The translations under genes were made by a program, and so were the position numbers. The notes under the pieces were generated by a model. That model searched no databases. It was not told where the DNA came from and worked only from the letters and a program-made list of their open reading frames with translations. A DNA stretch of 64,000 nucleotides from Erythroxylum novogranatense (taxonomy: Eukaryota; Streptophyta; Magnoliopsida; Malpighiales; Erythroxylaceae), in the NCBI GenBank assembly GCA_029891385.1, contig CM057235.1, positions 20,081,120 to 20,145,119 on the forward strand, read 5' to 3'. Positions 10,737-21,879 of this stretch are shown here, in pieces; the stretch's first letter is position 1; every line of letters begins with the position of its first letter.

Positions 10737-12947
10737 TCATCCAGTGATTTGTGCATTCAGTCTTCGGAGCCAGACTGAATGGATTATCATATGGAAAACA
10801 TCGTACCTTATGGGAGGATCGTTTATCACGAAATGTCTCTGTACCTGCTTCACTCCCTGGTACATTCTTAGATATCTATCTTCTTGGATTCCAAGCAGAA
10901 TTTTTTTCAGATATGGTATTTCATTAACTGAGACCTGGATTGAAAATGAGTCCCAATTAAGAACATCACTAAAGGGGAAGACGTAGTGTTGTGAAATCAA
11001 TACTGGAACACACTCTGCATATATTGCCTCAGCAATTCTTGGACTAGCAACCTCATATCCACTTGGACAAATGCAGTATCTACTCTTCTTCATCATCTCA
11101 TAATAAGAAAGTCCCTCGGGGAGTGTTTCATAGACTAGAATATCTTCATCTTTTGTCAGCCAATGTTGAAAAAGTGCTTGCCTAAGTTTGCCATGCATCT
11201 TACCAGCAAAGAATGCTAAGATTGTCCGATTCAATGGGGGTAAGCCTCCGGTGATGCCCTCAGTTTCTCCGGTCATCAGATTGATTTCTGGAAATGATGC
11301 ATCTTTCCTTGCAATGTAATGCTCCGAAGTGTTTGCATTGCATAAGACCCTAATCGAATTGAAATACAGCAGACGCATGTACCAAGTTGCCCGCGGTCCC
11401 TATAGACAACAGAAGCAAAAAATTAGAAGAGACAAACGACAACTTCTCTAATACAAGGGGTGCTAACACTAACATTTTTGTCTGTGATAGTCGATTAATC
11501 CATGTCAATGAATGAGTTATTATAGAATCTAAAATCATTCGACTTTAAAAGGGTGTTGAAGTTTTTACCCAATCATGGCATGAAAGCATGAAATGATCGA
11601 CCCCAAGGCTTCTGTTCCAATATGGATACCTATGAGAAATGATGTGAACGTAGTCAACAACTGTGTGCTCAAGAACAGCCTTGTCTCTGATCTGCGGATG
11701 GAAAAGGTGTTGGAGAATCCTGACAACACTGAAAGGTAGGAAAAAAACATGAGCTTCATCGGGGTTTAAGGTCCGGAACTTGGTGTCTGCTTCCATTAAG
11801 TTAATGAACAGTCCTTCCATTGCATATATACTCTTGCAAGGTCCATCATGGAACAGAGGAGGATCTCCATCTTCGTAGACAAAGATCTTGAATAGCTTTT
11901 CCATTAGCTGGTAACTTCTATAAAATTAAAAGTTCAAAGTAAATTACTCTGTAAAATTAGGAATAGTTATTATTTCATAACTATTGATGACGAGATATTA
12001 TTGTAAATATTTAGAATATTTGAATAATTAATTCAACCAAAAGGAAAAAGGTTACTTAAATAACAATCAAAAGGTAGAAATTAAATATCATATAGATCTT
12101 TTGTGATAATCTTCATCAATTGATCTTAGGATAAAGTATTCCAGATCACTCTAATCTATCGTCAAATATGTAGATTATAACTTTGCATAAAGATCACTCA
12201 GCCAAAGTTTTGAACTTTAATAGAAAATTCATACACTTTATATTATATTATTACACCAACTAATTCATGCTAGACATTTGATTCGCTAATATCGCGATTT
12301 ATCCTTCTGGATTTTAAAACTTGTGTTATCTTAATAAGTCTTCCCAATAAGGAAATGGATGACATGTTCATATGGTGTAAAAGTTAAATATATACATACA
12401 TTTACCTGTGAAAAGCACATACGTTCCTGTAGATGTCACCATGTGGAACAGAGTCGACATCATCGTCAAGAGCTGATGAGGAAGTGCAGTTGTGATCTAA
12501 CGATGCTTCTCTTATCAGGGCTCTAGCGACGGCAAGACTTGTTTCGAGCTGTTTTAGTTTTTCATCGTTCTTTTTGTCTCTGTATTTTTCTTTATCAGAT
12601 ATATCTTTAAACCACCTTAATTGCTTCTTTATTATCCTCTGTTGCCCTTCATCCTGCCATGGAAAAGGAGAAAACTTTTTATCGTTTTCTTTATCAGATA
12701 TATCTTGACTTGTGCACTTTGAATCGTTTCTTATCTGCAGATTTAAAACAATAGCTCACAGAGAAAACATGATGATCAATACCGTGATGGGTGCTGGTGG
12801 AAAAGAAGTGATTCGGAAGTTGGTGGGCCAATGCCACTGAGATGCTGAGATATAGTTTGTTAGAGCCAAGAAAGAAAGCACAGCCAAGGAAGCTACGGCA
12901 ATGAAAATGGGACTTGAATATGTCCTGTGGCTGTAGACCTCCCTCAT
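10737..12947 (-). CDS. GT47 exostosin-family glycosyltransferase, 4 exons, 501 aa
   Basis: Type II membrane glycosyltransferase of the plant exostosin (GT47) group, close to the annotated 'probable glycosyltransferase' genes of Arabidopsis; members transfer sugars to wall polysaccharides or glycoproteins in the Golgi. The exact substrate cannot be told. Exons (minus): 12947-12783, 12734-12406, 11917-11569, 11399-10737; all junctions are GT-AG and phases agree (55 codons; 329+349 nt; 663 nt with stop). The start at 12947 is followed at once by the signal anchor (residues 13-33, IFIAVASLAVLSFLALTNYI). Residues 56-160 form a charged stem. The GT47 domain begins FKIFVYEDGDPPLFHDGPCK and includes FMLSCHDW/GPRATWY across intron 3, NTSEHY, PLNRTILAFFAGKMHG and RYCICPSGYEVASPRI, ending HSVWLRRLN. 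No break is seen; length is normal for the family. Function of the fold is certain, the donor and acceptor are not. Confidence 0.94.
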
Positions 12948-13944
12948 TTTTCTCCCTCTCTCTCCCTGATAAAAAAAGAAAAGAGCATAGACATAGAGGC
13001 AGGACTTGCCTTGCCGTTTAATGAAACAACGAAATTTAAAGCAATCAGAGATGGGCTCGAAAGTCCAAGAACCTCTGCCACTTTCACATGCTTTGCTTTG
13101 ACAGGGAAGTCCTAATTTATTATGCCGTGCAAATCGGCCCAAGACCATTAAGAGCAAATAAAGAAACTGTACTTGTCTAATTAATGAAGTTTGTAGTGTC
13201 CAAGTCCCATTATTTTTCTTTGGTTGTGGAATTGCTTCTCCTTGCTTGTATTTCTTTTTTGTTTCTTGCATACGTACTTTACGACTACGTATGCTGTTGG
13301 TGTGCAAGTCGAGGAATTGGGGAGAACTTTTATCAATGAAGAGCTTCGATGCACCTTATCAACTGTTCATTGTATTAACCTTCAATTCATTTGAAATTGC
13401 TTATTAACCGACACTCAATTTTATTGAGCTAAGAAGACTGACTTCTTGTGTGTTTAGTGAGTTTCAAACAGGACTTATGAAATTAAATATCAAACATAGG
13501 GGCTTCAATTCATTTGAAATCTCCATCTTCGCTGCGAGAGTGTATATGAGGAACATAGGGGCTTGCGTGTGGTTTTCTTGAAATACCAAAGATTACAGTA
13601 GATTGCATAAAGGCTTAAGTTGGAGTGTGAGTTGCAGTTGATTAGGGAAAAACCAGAAGGAAAGAAAATAAGTGAAGCGCAAAAAGAAAGACTGAAGTGC
13701 AGAGCTTGTGTGTGGAGGTATAGTAGTGCGATAAAGATTGCCAATTGTAATTGTATTCCGTACGATTTGGCTACTTGCAATCATATAGAAAGCCTTTATT
13801 TTTCTCTAAATATTCAATTTCTGCAATTTTGGTTTATATGTTTCTCTTTGGTGAAAGTAGCAATACGCTTGGTCAAAGATAAGGTTTTGTGGTGTTAAAG
13901 AATCACTCGCACTTGTAATATTAGTTATTGCCATAGTGTCACTC
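12948..13944. other. Upstream region of the GT47 gene and intergenic spacer
   Basis: The first ~60 bases are the likely 5' leader (a purine-rich GAGAGAGGGAGAAAA run before the ATG, minus strand). No TATA box or defined motif can be supported. Short open frames at 13505-13898 on both strands resemble nothing known. The segment ends at the poly(T) that marks the LINE 3' end. Confidence 0.5.
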
Positions 13945-14041
13945 TTTTTTTTTTGTACAAGGGAAAACAAACTAGATCAATGCACTACTCTAGAATACAA
14001 TTGTCCTTGTGCATCGCTACGAAGCAGCTCTTGGACGCCGA
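13945..14041 (-). mobile_element. 3' end of LINE-2 (left part, split by copia-1)
   Basis: On the minus strand this holds the last codons of a LINE ORF2 (ending ...LYSRVVH, stop), a short 3' UTR containing TTGTTTTCCCTTGTAC, and a poly(A) tail seen as T10 near 13945-13956. It is the downstream part of the LINE at 18511-20130; copia-1 separates them. The reading frame continues across the insertion when one copy of the 5-bp duplication is disregarded. Confidence 0.85.
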
Positions 14042-14285
14042 TGTTATGGCCGATCAATCACAATAATTAAAGGACAGTGCGGAAAATAAAACAACTACAC
14101 AAATTTACGTGGTTCACCAAAATATGGCTACGTCTACGGGCGGCTAGGGTTTTTATTCACTGTGAATTGTTTTCAATGACTTGATACACTAGAGAATACA
14201 ACGATTTATACGCCCAGATAATATAATAAACATAACGTGGGCCCGTGTAAAGCTCAAGATATTTTATCGCACTCATATCTCAACA
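14042..14285 (-). repeat. copia-1 3' LTR (left copy)
   Basis: Begins TGTTATGGCCGATCA and ends TCTCAACA on the plus strand; paired with 18262-18510. Five bases GCCGA precede it. Confidence 0.95.
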
Positions 14286-14299
14286 ATTCTCCCACTCAA
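14286..14299 (-). other. copia-1 polypurine tract
   Basis: Minus strand reads TTGAGTGGGAGAAT immediately before the LTR start TGTTGAG. Position and purine content fit the plus-strand primer. Confidence 0.75.
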
Positions 14300-14566
14300 G
14301 ACCGATCCACCAACCCAACCACCTTTGTTCTCCATGCCAATGTATCCAACAAGCTCACTCTAGCCGCAACATCTCCCATGCTATGGTAGAAGACCAACCG
14401 AGGCCTCAGATAGCCCCAGCCGCAACATCCACACCTTTAGTCAACATGTCTGCGGATTCTTAGCATCATCAATCTTCTTCAAACACATCTCACCTTCTTC
14501 CACCAAATCATGAGTGAAGTGATACTGCACCAATATGCTTAGTTCTAAAATGATAAACCGGATTCT

Positions 14567-15253
14567 TCACCAACTGTATGGCACTCGACTATCGATGAAG
14601 AGAACCTTGTCATCTTGCTTGCCCAACTCTTCCAAGTAATCAGTCAACCATTTCATCTCCTTACCAGCTTCAGCTATTGCAACATATTCGGCCTCTATAG
14701 ATGACATAGAGACACACTTCTGGAGTTTAGACATCCAACTCACTGCTGTCCCATCTATAGTGTAGACATACCAGTATGTACTCTTGCTTGAATCCACATC
14801 TCCACTAAGATCAGCATCAACAAAACCCTCCAATACTACCTTGCCATTTTCATAACAAAGTGAAGTGCTAACTGTTCCTTTCAAATATCTCAGAAGCCAC
14901 TTTACAGCTTCTCAATGTTCTTTCCCTGGATCTGACATTTATCTACTCACAGCTCCCACTGCGTGTGCTATATCAGGCCTAGTATAGACTATAGCATACA
15001 TCAGACTCCCAACTGCAGAAGCATAAGGCACTTTTTTCATATGCTCACGTTCCTCAGCTGTCTTGGGTGATTGTTCCTTTGACAATTTGAGATGGTTAGC
15101 CAAAGGCGTGCTCCTGGGCTTAGCATCATCAACTTTGAACCTGGATAACACCTTCTCAATGTATTGCTCCTGGGACAAATTTATAATTCCAGCAGACCGG
15201 TCTCGGAAAATTCTCATCCCTAAAATCTGCTTTGCTGCACCCAAATCTTTCAT
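14567..15253 (-). pseudogene. copia-1 RT C-terminus and RNase H
   Basis: From MKDLGAAKQILGMRI through PDIAHAVGAVSR to FVDADLSGDVDSSKSTYWYV and SSIEAEYVAIAEAGKEM: the thumb/connection of copia RT followed by RNase H (ADLSGD carries a catalytic Asp, EAEY the Glu). All lies in one frame with two in-frame stops, at a Tyr-type position (TAA, near 14937) and a Trp-type position (TGA, near 14905). After SRVPYSW the frame shifts near 14570-14590. A later KNPxDMLTK-type tail near 14455-14480 lacks one base. Confidence 0.92.
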
Positions 15254-15261
15254 CTCAAACT

Positions 15262-15395
15262 CGATGATCCTCCTTTAAGATTATTTATCTCCTCCATACT
15301 TGAACCTGCAATCAACATATCATCCACATATAGAAGTAAAATAACAAAGGAGTCAGTAAACTTCTTGATGTAACAACACTGATCCTTTTCACTCC
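15262..15395 (-). pseudogene. copia-1 RT active-site segment in a shifted frame
   Basis: The minus strand encodes FVILLLYVDDMLIAGSSMEE, with the catalytic YVDD box, in a frame different from both neighbours. Frameshifts near 15395 and near 15255-15262 compensate each other. RT polymerises cDNA from the element RNA; YVDD holds the two metal-binding Asp residues. Confidence 0.88.
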
Positions 15396-17098
15396 TAACC
15401 ATTTCTTAACATGAAGGAGTCAAACTTCTTGTACCACTGTTTTGGAGCCTGCTTCAATCCATACAAACTCCTTTTGAGCTTACACACCATGTGTTCCTTA
15501 CCAGGAACCTCATATCCCTCAGGTTGCCGCATGTAGATTTCTTCCTCTAGATCTCCATGTAAAAATGTTGTTTTTACATCCATTTGCTCAAGGTGCAAGT
15601 TCTCTGCTGCAACAATACTCAACAAAATTCTGATTGTAGTTAATTTCACAACAGGAGAGAATATTTCAGTGTAGTCAATACCTTTCCTTTGTGAATATCC
15701 CTTAACTACCAATCGAGCCTTGAACCTAACTGTACCATCAGTTTCATTCTTTATCCTATAGACCCACTTGTTCAACAAAGCTTTCTTCACTGCAGGCAAC
15801 TCAGTTAACTTCCAAGTATCATTCTTCTCAAGTGACCATATCTCTTCATCCATGGCTTGCTCCCACTTGATTGAATCCTTCACCTGCAAAGCCTCATCAA
15901 AGGATTCTGGTTCCCCTCCATCAGTCAACAGCAAATAATGCAAAGATGGTGAATACCTTTCTGGTGGCCTGATAACTTTGGCATATCTTCTCAACACTGG
16001 CTCAGGTGTGACTGGTTGCTGTTCTGGTTCTGCAGTAATATTTTCTAGATTTTCTTGCAACTCAACCTCAGCTCCCACTTCTTCTGCATCTTCAGATTGT
16101 ACCCCAAGCTTGTCCTTATATAGGACATTCTCATCAAATGTCACATCACAGTGTCTCAAGATCTTCCTATTCTTATCATCCCAAAATCTGTATCCAAAAT
16201 GATCTGAACCATACCCAATGAAATAGCACTTCAAAGCCTTTGCATCAAGTTTGTCTCTCTTCTTTGGATCAACATGAACATAGGCAACACACCCAAAAGT
16301 TCGCAGGTGAGTAAGCTTGACCTCCTTACCCGACCAAACCTCTTCTGGCATCTTGAAACCCAAAGGAACTGAAGGGCCTCTATTTATCAAGTATGCAGCT
16401 GTGCTCACTGCATCTGCCCAAAATGTTTTTGGCAGCCCAGAATGTAATCTCATCCTTCTTGCTCGCTCATTCAATGTTCTGTTCATCCTTTCAGCAATCT
16501 CATTCTGTCTTGCCTTGCCAGGAACTGTCCTGGTGCACCTGATTCCCTCATCAACACAGAACTTTTTGAATTCTCTAGAATCATACTCTCCACCATTATC
16601 AGACCTTAAGCATTTAATCTTCAACTCAGTCTAATTTTCAACTTCAGCCTTCCACCTCTTAAAGGTAATAAACACTTCTGACTTATGTTTTAGAAAGTAA
16701 ACCCATACCTTCCTGCTGAAGTCATCTATGGAGGTGACGTAGTATCTCGAACCACCAAGAGAGGAGACTGGAGATGGCCCCCATACGTCTGTGTGTACTA
16801 GTTCTAACCGTTCTGCCTTTGGTTCTCTGCTAGCCTTTGTGAAACTAACCCGTTTCTGCTTTCCCAGAACACAACTCTCACAAAAATCCAAATCAACAGA
16901 TTTCAAACCTTGCAGATATCCCTTTGAAGCTAGCATCTTCATCCCCTTCTGACTCATGTGTCCTAGTCTGTTGTGCCACAGACTCGAGCTTGATGCACTA
17001 TCGACTACAACAGCCATGTTTGAACATCCTGCGATACTGTATAAAGTTTCAGATTTTGTACCTCGTGCTATCACCATAGCTCCCTTCACAATTTCCAA
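15395..17098 (-). pseudogene. copia-1 integrase and N-terminal reverse transcriptase
   Basis: One frame interrupted by a single TAG at 16631-16633. N-terminal integrase zinc site: HNRLGH ... CESCVLGK (H-H-C-C). Catalytic core: VHTDVWGP (first Asp), CLRSDNGGEY (second Asp), QNEIAERMNRT (Glu), so the DDE triad is present. Then come the copia-specific region with RRYAKVIRPPERY and the RT start WEQAMDEEIWSLEKNDTW, NKWVYRIKNETDG, RFKARLVVKGYSQ, VVKLTTIRILLS, QMDVKTTFLHGDL. It ends at a frameshift after SFMLRNG. A further frameshift near 17100 separates it from the gag-protease frame. Confidence 0.94.
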
Positions 17099-17104
17099 GA
17101 ACTC

Positions 17105-18219
17105 TCCCCGAACACTACCCTGTAACCTGTGCTATCCAACTGACCAATAGAAATCAGGTTCTTCTTCAAGTCAGGAATATACCTGACATCCTGCAGCTTC
17201 CATCTACCTCCACCTGAGGTCTGTATATATACATCTCATTTTCCAGTAATCTCCAAGGCTTTGTTATCTGCAAGATACACCTTCCTAAAATTTCCAGACT
17301 TGAAATTATGGAATATCTCTCTGCTCGGAGAAGAGTGGAATGATGCACCGGAATCAAGTATCCAGGAGTCAACCGGGCTGTCCACACTAAGAATTAAGGC
17401 GTCACCAATATCTTCCGCAGAACATACAGAATCATCATCTTCATGAGACTTATTGTTCCTCTGACCTTTCTTCTTCTTAGGTGTAGGGCAGTCCTTCTTA
17501 AAATGTCCTTTTTCACCACAGTCCCAATAAAAGACCTCATTTCTGCCTTTAGATTTTCCCCTCCCTTTTGATTTCGATCGACCATGTTTACTATGGCCTC
17601 CCTTCGACTTTCTCCTTCCCCTTCCTTCGACATTGAGTGCGTTACCAGATGAATCTCCGATTTCACTTTTACGAATGCTCTCGCTCAAGACAACATCTCG
17701 GACTTCATCAAACTTTAGCTTCTCAGACCCACGCGAACTACTAATTGCGGAAACAACAGTATCCCACGACTCGGGTAGAGAGGACATCAAAATCAGGGCT
17801 CTAATCTCATCATCAAAATTAATATAAACAGAGCTTAATTGACTGATAATCATATTAAATTCGTTAATATGATCTGTGACATATCCACTTTCAGACATCT
17901 CCAGATTGAACAAACGACGCATCAAATATACCTTATTGATAGCAGACGGTTTTCGTACATGTTAGACAAATACCAAGACTCCTGCAGTCGTTGTCTCCTT
18001 AACGATGTTGAAGGCAACGTTTCTCGCCAAGGACAAACGAATCAACCCTAGCGCCTGTCGATCTTTCAGATCCCAAACCTCCTGTCTCATGATTTCTGGC
18101 TTCATCCCTAACAAGGGTTCATGGAGGTTTCTCTGATACAGATAATCTTCCATTTGCATCTTCCAGAAACCAAAATCGTTTCCATCAAATTTCTCAATTT
18201 GAAACTTAGCGCTTTCCAT
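17105..18219 (-). pseudogene. copia-1 gag and protease
   Basis: Starts MESAKFQIEKFDGNDFGFWK, the classic copia Gag opening, then KPSAINKVYLMRRLFNLEM and SLPESWDTVVSAI (capsid-like region), a basic Lys/Gly/Ser-rich stretch, the zinc knuckle at about 17500-17545, and the protease start WILDSGASFHSSP (DSG active site) near 17340-17380. One in-frame TAA lies at 17959-17961 and one TGA near 17233-17235. In the knuckle the first zinc ligand is Tyr (YWDCGEKGHFKKDC). The initiator is 43 bp inside the 5' LTR. Confidence 0.93.
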
Positions 18220-18247
18220 CTTTTCAGATTGTTGTGATACGAACCAA

Positions 18248-18259
18248 GCTCTGATACCA
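18248..18259 (-). other. copia-1 primer-binding site (initiator-Met tRNA)
   Basis: The minus strand reads TGGTATCAGAGC, the standard plant copia PBS complementary to the 3' end of tRNA-iMet, two bases inside the 5' LTR at 18262. Confidence 0.95.
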
Positions 18260-18261
18260 GT

Positions 18262-18510
18262 TGTTATGGCCGATCAATCACAATAATCAAAGAACAGTGC
18301 GAAAAATAAAGCAACTACACAAATTTACGTGGTTCACCAAAATATGGCTACGTCCACGGGCGGCTAGGGTTTTTATTCACTGTGAATTGTTTTCAATGAC
18401 TTGATACACTAGGAGAATACAACGTATTTATATGCCCAGGAGAATACAATAAATATAACGTAGGCCTGGTGTAAAGCCCAGTATATTTTATCAGACTCCA
18501 TATCTTAACA
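18262..18510 (-). repeat. copia-1 5' LTR (right copy)
   Basis: 249 bp from TGTTATGGCC to ATCTTAACA on the plus strand, then GCCGA again. It is the promoter-bearing LTR in the element's own direction. Confidence 0.95.
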
Positions 18511-20130
18511 GCCGAATGGTGGCTCCTGGAGGATGTGGAGGCCTGCGTGAATAAGGCCTGCAAGGGTCACCAAACTGTCAGCACACTGGTTCCCCTTGTT
18601 TATAACATGCTGGAGGCGAATCTCTCAAGGCTGTTGTAATAGCTCCCGGATACCTGTCATCAAAAAAGTAACCCCAATTAGCCCAAAGTGCGGGTCAGAG
18701 AGGATGTTAATGACCTCGAGGGAGTCCACCTCAGCGACCACCCTGCGAAACCCCAGATCCCAGGCCAACGAAAGGCCGGAGAACACACCCCAGAGCTCGG
18801 TCATTAAAGGCGAGGCTCTACCGATGTTTCGCTGAAAGCCTCCACACCAGTTCCCATGACAATCAGAAATTAACCCTCCAACGAAATCCTTAGAGGCACC
18901 GAGCTTCACCGCTCCATCCGTGTTGACTTTAACCCAACCCTTCGGGGGTTTAGTCCAGCCCACCAGGGCACCCGCCGGAACCCCTTGAGCTGGGAATACC
19001 TTGTTTTCCAACACCTGGGTTTGCACAATCCAGTCTACATACTTAAGAGTGATCTGGGACTCCTCCTCTAGCTAAATAAAACCGGGCTCAAACAAACTTC
19101 TGTTACGCCACTTCCAGAGGAACCAGCAGACGACTCCAAAAATAGTGACCCACGTAGCTCGCTGAACCTGAACTGGCTGAGTGAGGTTAGACTGCAACCA
19201 CGTCTCCTCAGCTTGCATGAAAAAACTCGGGTCTACCACCTCACTAGCCAGAGAAACAATCTAATCCGTTGTGGGCCAGCTCATTTCCAAATAACCACCC
19301 ACAACTGAGTGTTGGACTCCCTAGAACGTCCCTCAATTAAATCATAAGCAGACGCCATAGTGAACCTCCCATGGGGGGTAGGTTCTCACATCAAATGGTC
19401 CTCCGTAGCGGGGCCATACTGCGCAATATCCAAATAGACAGTAGTCGGGAGGTACTGTTGAAATTCATTCCACCGCCAACTACCCTAGCCATCCATGAAG
19501 GACGCGACCGTAGCGAACTGAAGGCTTTCAGGGATCGGGGAGCTGACAACATGGATAAGTGGGCCCCAACCTTCCAGCTAGGTGTCTAACCAAAATAAAA
19601 TACGTCGCCCATTGCTCCGTGCCCATGAGAGGCGCTGCCGAATAGTATGCCAGGAAGCCAAGATCCCCCGCCTTATAACTGATGCCCCTGGCCTGGAAAT
19701 CTGGAGAGGCAACATCGTGGTGTCTAGTCTATACTTAGCCCGAAGTACTTGAACCCACAAGGTGTTGGGTCGCGTGAGGAGTTCCCAACCTAGCTTGGCC
19801 AGCAGTGCTTCATTGGTAGACCGAAGCCGTTTAAGCCCCAGCCCCCTTTGGCTTTAGGCTTACACACAGCCTCCCAGTTGACGAGGTGCATTTTTTGGCA
19901 CTCCGTGGTAGACCCCCAGATAAAGTCTCGCATAAGTTTTTCCAGATCATCACACAACTGGTGTAGAAGTCGGACTATCTGCATATTGAAGATAGGCAAG
20001 GTCGAGATGACTGCTTGGGTTAAGGTAACTCGGCCCGCAAGTGACAACATCTTAGAACGCTAGCCAGCCAACTTCGACTGGGCATTATCGAGAATATGCT
20101 AGTACGTACGGCAGTTTGTCCACATTGTAA
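18511..20130 (-). pseudogene. LINE-2 ORF2 3' part: RT end, zf-RVT and RNase H
   Basis: 5'-truncated plant LINE on the minus strand. In order: end of RT (HILDNAQSKLAG ... MLSLAGRVTLTQAV, then FIWGSTTE and KAKGGWGL), a region with LRAKYRLD and NGRRILFWLDT (start of the zf-RVT domain), and an RNase H domain at 18625-19026 (WVKVNTDGAVKLGASKDFVG, ISDCHGNWCGGF, TELWGVFSGLSLAWDLGFRR, EVDSLEVINIL) of the RVT_3 type that plant LINEs acquired. Stops break it. The frame after 18625 runs through KGNQCADSLVTLAG to EPPFG at the copia-1 border and resumes at 14036. The 5' end is cut near 20130, as is usual for LINEs. No clear target duplication was found. Confidence 0.9.
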
Positions 20131-21266
20131 ATATGCATTCAATAAATAATTAACACTTTACCAAGGTTATAAACTCATATTCTGAATTTCAATCTCATAA
20201 AATTTTCACAATTTCAATTGATAAAAGTTTTTTAATTTTTTAAATTATTAAAATATTTATTAAAATATGTTTTATAAAATTAAAACCGATTTATCAAATA
20301 TTCAAATAATAATAATTATGCACTCTCTAATATATAAAAATAATATAAAAAGTAGTTTAATTTAATATATTCTTCTTTAATACCACTACACAATAATGTC
20401 TTAATCTAAGTTATTGCATTCATTATAAAATAAAATAAAATGATAATTGTTATCAATTTTGTGAAATTCATTTATTTGACTAAAAATAAAATACTCAATT
20501 GTTATGAATTTTGAAAATTATGTAAATTGTTTAAAGAATTCTTAAGCATAATAATTAACAAAAAGTCCTGAATTTGAAGTTAACATACTTAAAACATTAT
20601 TAATTAAAAATAAATGTGTATTAGTGAACAATTATTTAAGACGTGACCATAATTAAAGAATAATTAAAAGTTGAATAGTTACATTATTCAACACCCTTTA
20701 ATATTTAGCAATTTTGTTTAACAATTGAATTAATTAAAAGTATAATGTATTACAAATTTACAATTGAGAAGAATTTCATGTATTACTAATTTGTAATTTA
20801 CTTAAATGCAATAGAAGAAGTTGATACAAATACTTTGAATGAAAATGTAGTTTACAAGTCTTTAGAAACTATTAGAGAATTTGAAACTTTTGATGATAAT
20901 GAGACACAACCTCTTTCGAAATATAACTTTAATTTTTATTGTTATTTTAAGTTTTATATGAGGCTCAGATTTGTTTATTATTAGTTAATTATATAATAGT
21001 TGACATTGGTATCTTTTTATTTTAATAAAATATTTTTATTTTTACTTACTTTTATAATTTTTATTTCTTATTTGTTATATCCCGATTTTGTAGTGGTTTA
21101 ATACCGGTTGAATATTTAAATCTTAAACTTTTTCCTTAACCGGTTTGATGTCCGGTCTAATTTTTAAAACATTAAACAAAAGAACTTCATATGGCACTAG
21201 ACAAGAAAGAACCAAATAATATGTTATGATGAGGGAAAATGTTAAGTGAGTTTCTCTTTTATATAG
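20131..21266. other. AT-rich intergenic DNA
   Basis: No gene or element signature. One segment near 21075-21175 (ATACCGGTTGAATATTTAAA and following) vaguely resembles 10045-10110, suggesting an unnamed dispersed repeat. Confidence 0.45.
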
Positions 21267-21520
21267 AGGGCTGTCAATGGGCTGAGTTAGATTCTTGGGC
21301 CTGAGGATGCCTAGCCCGAGTCTAGACCCAATTGGGCCTGAGGTGGCTCAGCTAGCCCAAGCTCGACTAACCCAACCAGGTTCAGGCCAAATTATTATTT
21401 TAAAAAAAGACAAAACAAAGTTGTTTTGCCTTTAATCAGACGGGCTCAGTCAAGCTGAGAAAACCTATACTTAGCTCATCGACTTCAGGTTTGGTCGGGG
21501 CCTTTTCCCATCCTTACTTT
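21267..21520. mobile_element. Possible short non-autonomous hAT-like element
   Basis: A GC-richer island in AT-rich DNA that opens GGGCTGTCAATGGGC and closes GGGGCCTTTTCCCATCC. Its ends are rich in GGGC/GGCC and CCCGAG motifs, as seen in subterminal regions of plant hAT MITEs. The flanks TATAGAGG (left) and TGTAGAGG (right) could be an 8-bp duplication with one mismatch, but the terminal inverted repeats are poor. Weak candidate. Confidence 0.3.
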
Positions 21521-21879
21521 TGTAGAGGGTAATTTAATTATTTTATGATTTAGTTAGATGGTTAGTTTATGATTAAGTGAAGAGTATCTTATAAAATATA
21601 ATAGGTTCATTATCTTAAAACCCATTTTTGGTGTAATAGTCTAGTAGTTAAATATGATCATGTTGAAGGGCATTTTATAGATTTAGTAAAAGTTTTAAGG
21701 CTAACTTTTCTAAATAGAAAAGTTCAGTCACACTTTTAGAGGATATAAGAGAAAGATAAATCTTGCATGACTCTCTTAATCATAGAGTTACCAATATTAC
21801 AAGGTATAGTGAACATACTTTGATCCTTACACTTTAGGGGTAATTTCTTTTTGAAGACTACAAAAACTTTCTCACCCAT

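Larger units (their letters stand above)
14042..18510 (-). mobile_element. Complete Ty1/copia LTR retrotransposon (copia-1), 4469 bp
   Basis: LTRs at 14042-14285 and 18262-18510 flank an internal region reading, on the minus strand, gag, protease, integrase, RT, RNase H. Integrase before RT makes it Ty1/copia; the sequence is Tnt1-like. Target duplication GCCGA stands at 14037-14041 and 18511-18515. PBS and polypurine tract are both in place. The frame is broken by several single-base stops and at least three frameshifts, so it is not autonomous. By eye the LTRs differ at about 15-20 positions in 245, so it is younger than gypsy-1 and certainly younger than the LINE it sits in. Confidence 0.96.

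Noticed and set aside
12948..13307. N-terminal extension of the GT47 frame giving a 183-aa open frame from 13307
   Set aside because: The extension is Lys/Gln-rich, unlike the family, and the ATG at 12947 sits right before the signal anchor with a purine-rich leader. I treat the upstream part as 5' UTR/promoter that happens to be open.
13505..13898. Small frames of 63-92 aa on both strands between the GT47 gene and the LINE
   Set aside because: No family motif, no splice context, overlapping on opposite strands; taken as chance.
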